Positions 6,883-13,043 of a stretch of 13,043 bases of DNA are shown here, in pieces. A program made the position numbers and the translations under genes. The stretch is from DASWHK01 sp036398215 (GTDB lineage Bacteria > Acidobacteriota > UBA890). Every line of letters begins with the position of its first letter. Position 1 is the stretch's first letter. Location: assembly GCA_036398215.1 (NCBI GenBank), contig DASWHK010000345.1:1-13043 (forward strand), in the 5' to 3' direction. The notes beneath the pieces are model-generated. The model was not told the DNA's origin. It saw only the letters and a list, made by a program, of their open reading frames with translations, and did not search any database.

Positions 6883-6904
6883 TAGAAGCCGCGTAGAAGC
6901 CGCC
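6883..6904 (+). repeat. Two tandem 11-bp direct repeats in the leader
   Basis: TAGAAGCCGCG followed immediately by TAGAAGCCGCC, 28-49 bp before the start at 6932. The 11-bp spacing is about one helical turn, which could suit a regulator binding side by side. Only two copies are present. Confidence 0.4.
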
Positions 6905-6931
6905 GCACCCGTAGGGTATTGTCCGCGGGTC

Positions 6932-9370
6932 ATGGCTCACGCCCGCTCGAGCAACCGCCATCTGCCCGCCCTGCTGCTGATGTTTGTCGGCAGCGGCTGC
7001 GCGGCGCTGATCTACGAGATCGTCTGGTTCCAGCTTCTGCGCCAGGTCATCGGCGCCTCGGCGATCTCGCTCGGCATCCTGCTGAGCAGCTTCATGGGGG
7101 GGATGTTCCTGGGCAGCCTGGCGTTTCCCGGGCTGGTGTCGGCCCGGCGCCATCCCCTGAAGGTCTATGCGGTCCTGGAGCTGGGCATCGGCGTCTTCGG
7201 CATCGCCATGCTGGCGCTACTGCCGCTGGTGCGACTCATCTATCTGGGTGTCGTGGGCTACGGCGTCGCCGGCATGGCGTTGCGGGCCCTCATCTGCCTG
7301 GTGTGCTTGTTACCGCCGACCGTAATGATGGGAGCGACGCTGCCCGCCGTCGCCCGCTGGATGGAGTCCACCCGCATCGGCATGTCGCGCGTCGGGTTGC
7401 TGTACACCGCGAATATCGCCGGAGCCGTCTGCGGCTGTCTGCTCGCCGGCTTCTACCTGTTGCGGGTCCATGACATCGTCGTGGCGACGCTCTTCGCCGC
7501 GGCGCTCAACACGCTGGTCGCCGGGGTCTCGCTCCTGCTGGCGGCGCGCGGCGCCGCCTGGGTGCCGCGCGTCGAGGCCGAGTCGCCGCGGCCACCGCGA
7601 GCGCGCAATCCCTGGGTCTACGTGGTCATCGGCTTGTCGGGGTTCACCGCGCTGGGCGCCCAGGTGGTCTGGACGCGGCTGCTGTCGCTGCTGTTCGGCG
7701 GCACCGTGTATACGTTCGCCCTCATCCTCGCGGTGTTTCTGATCGGCCTGGCCCTGGGTAGCGCCGTCGGCTCGTTCCTGGCGGCACACGTGCGGCGGCC
7801 GGCCTCGGCGCTCGCCTGGTGCCAGCTGCTGCTGGTGGCGGCGATCCCGGCGGCCGCCTTCCTGATCGGCAAGGAGGTCCCCTTCTGGTACGTGAACCCC
7901 GACTTCTACGACGGCATCGCGGCGCGCTACTTCCACGACCTGCTGCGCGCCGGCGTCGCGCTGCTGGCCGCCTCGACGCTGTGGGGGGCAGGCTTTCCGC
8001 TGGCGCTCGCGGCCGTGTCCCGGCCGGGCGAGGACGCCGGGCACCTGGTCGGGCGCGTCTACGCCGCCAACACGGTCGGGGCGATCCTCGGCTCGCTGCT
8101 GTTCAGCATGTACATGATTCCCGCCTTCGGCACCCATCAGTCCCATCAACGGCTCACCCTGCTGGCGGCCCTCGCCGCCCTGTCGATGTTCGCTTCCGAG
8201 CGCTTCATCGGCGAGGGGGCGCCGCTCGAGAGGCTCGGGGGCTGGCCGGGGGCGGCGAAGCTGGGGGCGGCGGCGGCGCTGGTCCTGGCGCTGACCGCCG
8301 TCATGGTCGGGCTGACGCCGCCGATGCCGGACGGCCTGATCGCCTACGGCCGCTTCGTCGAGGACTGGGACGTCGTCGAGACCTACCACTACGTCGGCGA
8401 GGGCATGAACGCGTCGGTCGCGGTGAGCGACTGGCCCGAGGACAACGTCCGCAGCTTCCACGTCGGCGGCAAGGTGGTGGCCTCGACGCGCGTCGTCGAC
8501 ATGCGGCTGCAGCGAATGCTCGGGCACCTGCCGGCGCTGTTCCACGGGCGGCCCGAGTCGGTCCTGGTGGTTGGCTTCGGCGCCGGCGTCACCGCCGGGT
8601 CGTTCGTCGTCCACGATGAGGTCGAGCGCCTGGTCATTTGCGAGATCGAGCCGCTGGTGCCGGAGGCGGCGGCCCGTTACTTCGGCCGGGAGAACTACCA
8701 CGTGGTCGACGACCCGCGCACCGAGCTGATCTTCGACGATGCCCGCCACTTCATCGCCACCAGCGAAGCGAAGTTCGACCTCATCACGTCGGATCCGATC
8801 CATCCCTGGGTCAACGGCTCGGCGGCGCTCTACTCGGTGGAGTACTACGAGCTGGTCAAGCAGCGCCTCAACCCCGGCGGCGTCGTCGCCCAGTGGCTAC
8901 CGCTCTACGAGACCAGCGAGGAGGCGGTCAAGAGCAGCCTGGCGACCTTCATGCGGGCCTTCCCGAACGGCACCGTGTGGAACAGCGACATCTTCGGCGA
9001 CGGCTACGACGTGGTGATGATCGGCCAGGTCGAGCCGATGAGGATCGACGTGGTGGGCCTCGAGGCGGCGATGGCGGGTAACCCGCGGCTGCGCGATTCG
9101 CTCGCCGGGGTGGACTTCCCCTCGGCGCTCGATATCCTCGGCTCATACGTCGGGCAGGGCTCGGATCTGGAGCCCTGGCTGCGGGACGCCCAGCTCAACC
9201 GTGACCGCAGCCTGCGGCTCCAGTACCTTGCCGGGCTGGCGATGGACAACAACGACGCCCGGGCGATCTTCGGGGAGATGACTTCGTACCGCACCTATCC
9301 AGACAACATCTTCGTGGCGCCGCCGCACCTGGAAGCGCAGCTCCGCGAATCACTGTCCGGTTACCGATGA
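6932..9370 (+). CDS. Fused MFS-like transporter / spermidine synthase-like protein
   Basis: An 812-residue membrane protein. Residues about 10-460 are a hydrophobic MFS-like region made of two related halves: LIYEIVWFQLL...GGMFLGSL (about 26-63) resembles AQVVWTRLL...GLALGSAVG (about 243-280), and GLLYTANIAGAVCGCLLAG (155-173) resembles GRVYAANTVGAILGSLLFS (374-392). Residues about 485-700 resemble spermidine synthase: SAM-binding VLVVGFGAGVTAG (544-556), acidic EIE (571-573), FDDARHF (601-607), FDLITSDPIHPW (615-626), and LNPGGVVAQWLPLY (646-659). The classic GGGDG and DSTDP motifs are altered, so aminopropyl transfer is unproven; the fold may bind another small amine or be regulatory. No polyamine genes are nearby. 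The start lacks a clear Shine-Dalgarno. The stop overlaps the start of the serine hydrolase gene (ATGA), implying translational coupling. Confidence 0.92.
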   Translation: MAHARSSNRHLPALLLMFVGSGCAALIYEIVWFQLLRQVIGASAISLGILLSSFMGGMFLGSLAFPGLVSARRHPLKVYAVLELGIGVFGIAMLALLPLVRLIYLGVVGYGVAGMALRALICLVCLLPPTVMMGATLPAVARWMESTRIGMSRVGLLYTANIAGAVCGCLLAGFYLLRVHDIVVATLFAAALNTLVAGVSLLLAARGAAWVPRVEAESPRPPRARNPWVYVVIGLSGFTALGAQVVWTRLLSLLFGGTVYTFALILAVFLIGLALGSAVGSFLAAHVRRPASALAWCQLLLVAAIPAAAFLIGKEVPFWYVNPDFYDGIAARYFHDLLRAGVALLAASTLWGAGFPLALAAVSRPGEDAGHLVGRVYAANTVGAILGSLLFSMYMIPAFGTHQSHQRLTLLAALAALSMFASERFIGEGAPLERLGGWPGAAKLGAAAALVLALTAVMVGLTPPMPDGLIAYGRFVEDWDVVETYHYVGEGMNASVAVSDWPEDNVRSFHVGGKVVASTRVVDMRLQRMLGHLPALFHGRPESVLVVGFGAGVTAGSFVVHDEVERLVICEIEPLVPEAAARYFGRENYHVVDDPRTELIFDDARHFIATSEAKFDLITSDPIHPWVNGSAALYSVEYYELVKQRLNPGGVVAQWLPLYETSEEAVKSSLATFMRAFPNGTVWNSDIFGDGYDVVMIGQVEPMRIDVVGLEAAMAGNPRLRDSLAGVDFPSALDILGSYVGQGSDLEPWLRDAQLNRDRSLRLQYLAGLAMDNNDARAIFGEMTSYRTYPDNIFVAPPHLEAQLRESLSGYR

Positions 9371-11025
9371 TGATCGACGACCGCCACGAATGGGACCGGC
9401 GACGCCCGTCCCGCGGTGCAAAGCTCGCCGGCAGCGCTGCAGCGCGCTTCCGGGACTTGCGAGGCCCCGCCGCCGTGGCGATCGTGACCGCGTTCGTGGC
9501 GCTGAGCGCTGGCGGCGGACGTCTTGGCGGGGTTGGCCGAGTGTTACCGAGAGTGGCGCTTGCCGCCGGCGGGGCCGGCCCCGAAGCCCCGTCGTCTCTT
9601 TCCGCGACGCACGCCGGTGCGCCTTCCGGATCGGCCGCGGCCGGCGTTCAGGCCAACGCCGCCGTCGACGCGATCTTCGCGGCGTGGGACCGGCCGGACT
9701 CGCCCGGCTGCGCTCTCGGGGTCGTGCAGGCCGGCGAGCTCACCTACGAGCGCGGCTATGGGATGGCCAACCTCGATTGGGGCATCCCGATCGCCACCGA
9801 CACGGTGTTCTATGTCGGCTCGGTCTCCAAGCAGTTCACCGCCGCCGCGGTGGCGCTGCTCGCCCTCGACGGCCGCATCGGGCTCGACGACGACATCCGC
9901 GAGTACTTCCCGGAGATGCCCGTCTACGAGCGCCCGATCACGATTCGTCAGCTCGTTCACCACACCAGCGGCATCCGCGACATCTACACGCTCATGGCGC
10001 TGGCCGGGATCCGGCTGGAGGACGTATTTCCCGACGAGGAGGCCATCGCGCTGATCGCCCGCCAGCGGCAGACCAACTTCCCGACTGGCGACGAGCATCT
10101 GTACAGCAACTCGGGCTACTTCCTGCTCTCCCAGCTCATCGAGCGCGTCAGCGGCCAATCCCTGCGCGAGTTTGCGGCGTCTCGCATCTTCGAGCCGCTG
10201 GGGATGTCGAACACCCATTTCCACGACATCCCCGACCACGTCGTCAAGCGGCGGGCGATGAGCTACACGGGGGGTCCTGCCGGTCCGGGGCGGGGCAGCG
10301 ACCGCGACGGTGAGTTCCGGGTGAGCTACCTGGGCAACTTCGACAAGGTCGGCGCCGGCGGCCTGTACACGACGGTGCAGGACCTGCTGCTCTGGGACCG
10401 CAACTTCTACACCGGCGACGTCGGCGGCCAGCCGCTTCTCGACCTGATCCACACGCCGGGGGTGCTCGAGGACGGCGAGCCGATCACCTACGCGTTCGGC
10501 CTGACCGTCGATGAGTATCGCGGCGTCAAATCGGTCAGCCACAGTGGGTCCATGATGGGATTCAAGGCCGCCTTCCTACAGCTTCCCGGGGAGCGCTTCT
10601 CCGTCCTGGTGGCCTGTAATCTGGGCAGCATCGAGCCCATGGGGCTGGCGCGCCGGGTCGCCGACATCTATCTGGATGGCCGGCTGGCTCCCGTCGAGCC
10701 GCCGGTGAGCGGGGAAGGGAGGGCCGGCGGACCCGGTGCTTTCGGGGGCGAGCGACCTTCGGTATCCCTCACCGCCGCGGAGCTCGAAGCCTTCGCCGGC
10801 ACCTACTACAGCGCCGAGCTCGACGCTGTCTACGACCTGTCGGTCGCCGACGGCAACCTGATCGTCGGGCTGCGCAACACCCCCGACATGCGCCTGCAAC
10901 CGCTGGGCGACGACGCCTTCCGCGGCCGCTGGACGTTCCGCTTCGAGCGCGACTCGACCGGAGAGGTGACCGCCTTCACAGTCGACGCCGGCCGGGTCAC
11001 CAACATCCGCTTCAATCGGCGCTGA
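9367..11025 (+). CDS. Beta-lactamase-family (class C/PBP-like) serine hydrolase, exported
   Basis: A 552-residue protein of the serine beta-lactamase-like family, which also includes DD-peptidases and esterases. An Arg-rich N-terminus is followed by a hydrophobic stretch at about 33-50 (signal peptide or membrane anchor), then an Ala/Gly/Ser-rich linker. Catalytic motifs are SVSK at 152-155 (nucleophile S152, base K155), YSN at 246-248, and HSG at 392-394 in place of KTG, as in many esterase/peptidase-like members. LVHHTSGIRD (197-206) and FEPLGMSNTHF (275-285) are family hallmarks. After a Gly/Pro-rich linker (about 443-465), a C-terminal small beta domain (about 466-552; LEAFAGTYYSAELDAVYDLSV) resembles those often appended to these hydrolases. 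Two adjacent in-frame ATGs (9367, 9370) overlap the upstream stop and have no separate Shine-Dalgarno, so translation is probably coupled. The 3' end overlaps the convergent permease gene by 14 bp. Substrate unknown; antibiotic resistance is not implied. Confidence 0.93.
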   Translation: MMIDDRHEWDRRRPSRGAKLAGSAAARFRDLRGPAAVAIVTAFVALSAGGGRLGGVGRVLPRVALAAGGAGPEAPSSLSATHAGAPSGSAAAGVQANAAVDAIFAAWDRPDSPGCALGVVQAGELTYERGYGMANLDWGIPIATDTVFYVGSVSKQFTAAAVALLALDGRIGLDDDIREYFPEMPVYERPITIRQLVHHTSGIRDIYTLMALAGIRLEDVFPDEEAIALIARQRQTNFPTGDEHLYSNSGYFLLSQLIERVSGQSLREFAASRIFEPLGMSNTHFHDIPDHVVKRRAMSYTGGPAGPGRGSDRDGEFRVSYLGNFDKVGAGGLYTTVQDLLLWDRNFYTGDVGGQPLLDLIHTPGVLEDGEPITYAFGLTVDEYRGVKSVSHSGSMMGFKAAFLQLPGERFSVLVACNLGSIEPMGLARRVADIYLDGRLAPVEPPVSGEGRAGGPGAFGGERPSVSLTAAELEAFAGTYYSAELDAVYDLSVADGNLIVGLRNTPDMRLQPLGDDAFRGRWTFRFERDSTGEVTAFTVDAGRVTNIRFNRR

Positions 11026-13042
11026 GGGCCACGGTCGGATCGACGCGCGTCGCCCGCCGCGCCGGGACCAGGCCGGCGACGGCGGCGAGAACTACGATGC
11101 CGATTGCCACGGCCCCGATCGTCGCCGGGTCGTCGGGCTGGACGCCGTACATGAAGCCGGCGATCGTCCGGCCGAGGAGCAAGGCGCCCGCGATGCCGGC
11201 GGCCAGGCCGATGCCGAGCGGCACCAGGATGCCGCGTAGCACCAGCAGCAGGACCCGCGAGCGCTCGGCGCCCAGCGCCATGCGCACTCCGATCTCCCGG
11301 CGCCGCTGGGCGACGGTGTAGCCGATGACGCTGTAGATGCCGACCCCAGCGAGGAGCACCGCCAGCAGGCCGAACCAGGTCAACAGTGAGGCCCCCAGCC
11401 GCTGGGGCATCAGGACATCGGCGAGCAACGTCTCCATCGTCGCCAGCTCGATCAGCGAGGCGTCGGGCTCGAGGGCATGGATTTCATCGCGGAGCACCGG
11501 CAGCAGGGTCGTGGCGTCGCCCCGCGTCCGCACCAGGACCGCGATGCGGCCACCGACCCAGCCGCCGCGGGACATCGACAGCGGCATGAAGGCGAACGGG
11601 TAATCGTCGGCGGCGATGCCGTCGTCCCACTTGGTGTTGGCGGTGACGGCGACAACGTCGGCGACGCGCGCCGTTTCTGCGTTGAACACCACGCGGCCAC
11701 CGACGGCGCTGCGCCGCGGCCACCAGCGCTCCGCCATGTCCCGGTTGATCACGATCAGCGGCCGGGCGGCGGCTTCGGCACGGGTGAAGGGGCTGCCGTC
11801 GATGATCGGCAGGCCGAGGGCGCGCAGGTAGCCCTCGTCCACGAAGGCGAACTCGAGGCGCAGCTCCTCATCGGCGGCGGGCTGATAGCCGTCGACCGCA
11901 TCGAGCAGGGTCGCGGCGCCGCCGGGCAGCAGCGGCGCGCGGCTGCCGACGCCGGCCGCGGTCACGCCGGGCCGCGACTCCAGCCGCTCGATCAGCGCGT
12001 CGAAGAAGACGCGGCCCTGCGGCTCATCGTAGCGGAGCAGCGAGAGGTCGAGGGTGGCGACCGCCAGCCTTTCCGTCGGGAAGCCGAGGTCGGTGTGAAG
12101 GCCGTTGCGCATCGCCTGCAGGAACAGGCCGGAGCCGGTGACCAGCAGCAGGCAAAGGGCGATCTGGGCGGCGACCAGGGCGCTGCGGGTGCGAGCGGAG
12201 GCCGTCGTGCCGCCGCGGCCGCCGGCGCGCAGGCTGGTGCCGAGCTCGGTGCGCGCCGCCTGCAGCGCCGGCGCCAGGCCGAACACCAGGCCGGTGGCCA
12301 GCGAGAGGGCGAAGGTGAACAGCAGGACGCGGGCGTCGAGCGCCGCGGCCAACGAGGCGATCGAGACGCCGCCAGGCAGCCGGTAACCGGACAACAGGCC
12401 CACCACCCAGCGGCCGATCAGCAGGCCGGCGATGCCGCCGAGCAGGGCCAGCAGCGTGCTTTCGGTCAACAGCTGTCGGATGAGCCGGGCCTTGCTGGCC
12501 CCCATCGCCAGCCGCACGCCGATCTCCCGCCGCCGCGCCGTGGCTCTCGCCAGCAGCAGGTTGGCGAGGTTGGCGCACGCCAGAAGCAGCGTCAGCGCGA
12601 CGACACCGCCCAGCACCGCCACGAATCCGAGCAGCTCCTGCTCGCTGCCGGTGGGCAGGATCAGGTGCTCCGCGGCATCGACGGTGACGCGGCGGGGACC
12701 GCGGGCGTCGGGATCCTCGAGGGCGAGCTGGTCGGAGATCGCCAGCATCTCGGCGCGGGCCTGCTCGATCGTCGCCCCGGGCTCCAGGCGGCCGATCAGT
12801 TGCCGGATCCAACGCGATCCCCGCTCCGCGAAGCGGGAGTCGTCGATCAGGAAGCCGGCGGCCAGGGCGGGCCCCGACAGCAGCGGGATGTAGACGTCGG
12901 TCCCGCCGCCGACGTGCAGCCCCTCGAAGCCCTCGGGGGTGACGCCGATCACCTCGAAGGCCGCCTGGTTGAGGCGGAGCGGGCGGCCGATCGCGTTCGG
13001 ATCGGAGCCGAATCGATCGCGCCACAGGTCGTGGCTGATCAC
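11012..13042 (-). CDS. ADOP-type MacB/FtsX-like permease, 5' partial
   Basis: The C-terminal 676 residues of a duplicated ABC-type permease; the reading frame continues past the right edge. The first visible codon is an internal GTG in (V)ISHDLWRDRFG, a motif normally inside these proteins, so it is not the start. Order from the edge: a periplasmic MacB-core part (1-135); first FtsX-like region with TM segments at about 138-160, 192-215 and 238-260, including ACANLANLLLARATARRREI and VRLAMGASKARL; a TM helix near 288-308; a second periplasmic domain (about 312-545); second FtsX region with TMs at about 552-575, 600-625 and 640-660, including AQRRREIGVRMALGAERSR; and the typical end PARRATRVDPTVALSAD. 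The two RRREIGVR copies lie about 410 residues apart. Such permeases often lack an adjacent ATPase gene and are presumed to act in export or mechanotransmission; the cargo is unknown. About 130-200 N-terminal residues are missing, judging by family length. Confidence 0.93.
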   Translation of the reverse strand: MISHDLWRDRFGSDPNAIGRPLRLNQAAFEVIGVTPEGFEGLHVGGGTDVYIPLLSGPALAAGFLIDDSRFAERGSRWIRQLIGRLEPGATIEQARAEMLAISDQLALEDPDARGPRRVTVDAAEHLILPTGSEQELLGFVAVLGGVVALTLLLACANLANLLLARATARRREIGVRLAMGASKARLIRQLLTESTLLALLGGIAGLLIGRWVVGLLSGYRLPGGVSIASLAAALDARVLLFTFALSLATGLVFGLAPALQAARTELGTSLRAGGRGGTTASARTRSALVAAQIALCLLLVTGSGLFLQAMRNGLHTDLGFPTERLAVATLDLSLLRYDEPQGRVFFDALIERLESRPGVTAAGVGSRAPLLPGGAATLLDAVDGYQPAADEELRLEFAFVDEGYLRALGLPIIDGSPFTRAEAAARPLIVINRDMAERWWPRRSAVGGRVVFNAETARVADVVAVTANTKWDDGIAADDYPFAFMPLSMSRGGWVGGRIAVLVRTRGDATTLLPVLRDEIHALEPDASLIELATMETLLADVLMPQRLGASLLTWFGLLAVLLAGVGIYSVIGYTVAQRRREIGVRMALGAERSRVLLLVLRGILVPLGIGLAAGIAGALLLGRTIAGFMYGVQPDDPATIGAVAIGIVVLAAVAGLVPARRATRVDPTVALSAD

Positions 13043-13043
13043 C

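Noticed and set aside
7310..8803. A 497-codon minus-strand open frame antisense to the MFS/SpeE-like gene
   Set aside because: Composition is Arg/Gln/Asp/His-rich without motifs, and the opposite strand encodes a clear protein family over the whole stretch.
9367..11025. Serine hydrolase as an antibiotic-resistance beta-lactamase
   Set aside because: It has HSG in place of KTG, a long linker and an extra C-terminal domain, which fit the broad esterase/peptidase-like group; no resistance context is present.

Overview
The window is a very GC-rich (roughly 70%), gene-dense bacterial segment with eight protein genes, two of them cut by the window edges. I see no tRNA, rRNA, CRISPR array, insertion sequence or integrase. 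The strongest taxonomic hint is the duplicated MacB/FtsX-type permease at the right edge, of the ADOP type (acidobacterial duplicated orphan permease). Together with the PQQ dehydrogenase, a periplasmic cytochrome c and a secreted beta-lactamase-fold hydrolase, this suggests a member of the Acidobacteriota or a relative. That placement is inference.

Layout. (1) Positions 1-3553, plus strand: a tight three-gene unit of a histidinol-phosphate-aminotransferase-like PLP enzyme (5' end outside the window), a small exported cytochrome c, and an exported PQQ-dependent beta-propeller dehydrogenase. Gaps between genes are 2-4 bp. The dehydrogenase and cytochrome make an obvious periplasmic electron-transfer pair; the aminotransferase's link to them is unclear. 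(2) Positions 3600-6741, minus strand: a 54-residue zinc-ribbon-like protein, then a six-TM sensor-like protein with GAF and PAS domains but no recognisable output domain, then a fumarylacetoacetate-hydrolase-family enzyme. The sensor ends in a Pro/Asp/Glu-rich tail holding five tandem 13-residue units with the core IPLADE, plus three decayed units of the same length. (3) Positions 6932-11025, plus strand: a fused MFS-like/spermidine-synthase-like membrane protein overlapping by 4 bp (ATGA) a secreted or membrane-anchored class-C beta-lactamase-family serine hydrolase. (4) Positions 11012-13043, minus strand: the ADOP-type permease, whose 3' end overlaps the hydrolase gene by 14 bp tail to tail.

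The two longest non-coding stretches (6384-6576 and 6742-6931) are each about 190 bp. They flank the zinc-ribbon gene, are locally AT-richer, and hold the best promoter candidates. No gene-free stretch exceeds 300 bp. I do not see a complete defence, biosynthetic or mobile system. The most unusual element is the sensor's 13-residue repeat tail, which looks like a multivalent linear-motif or docking array attached to a sensor that lacks its own output domain.
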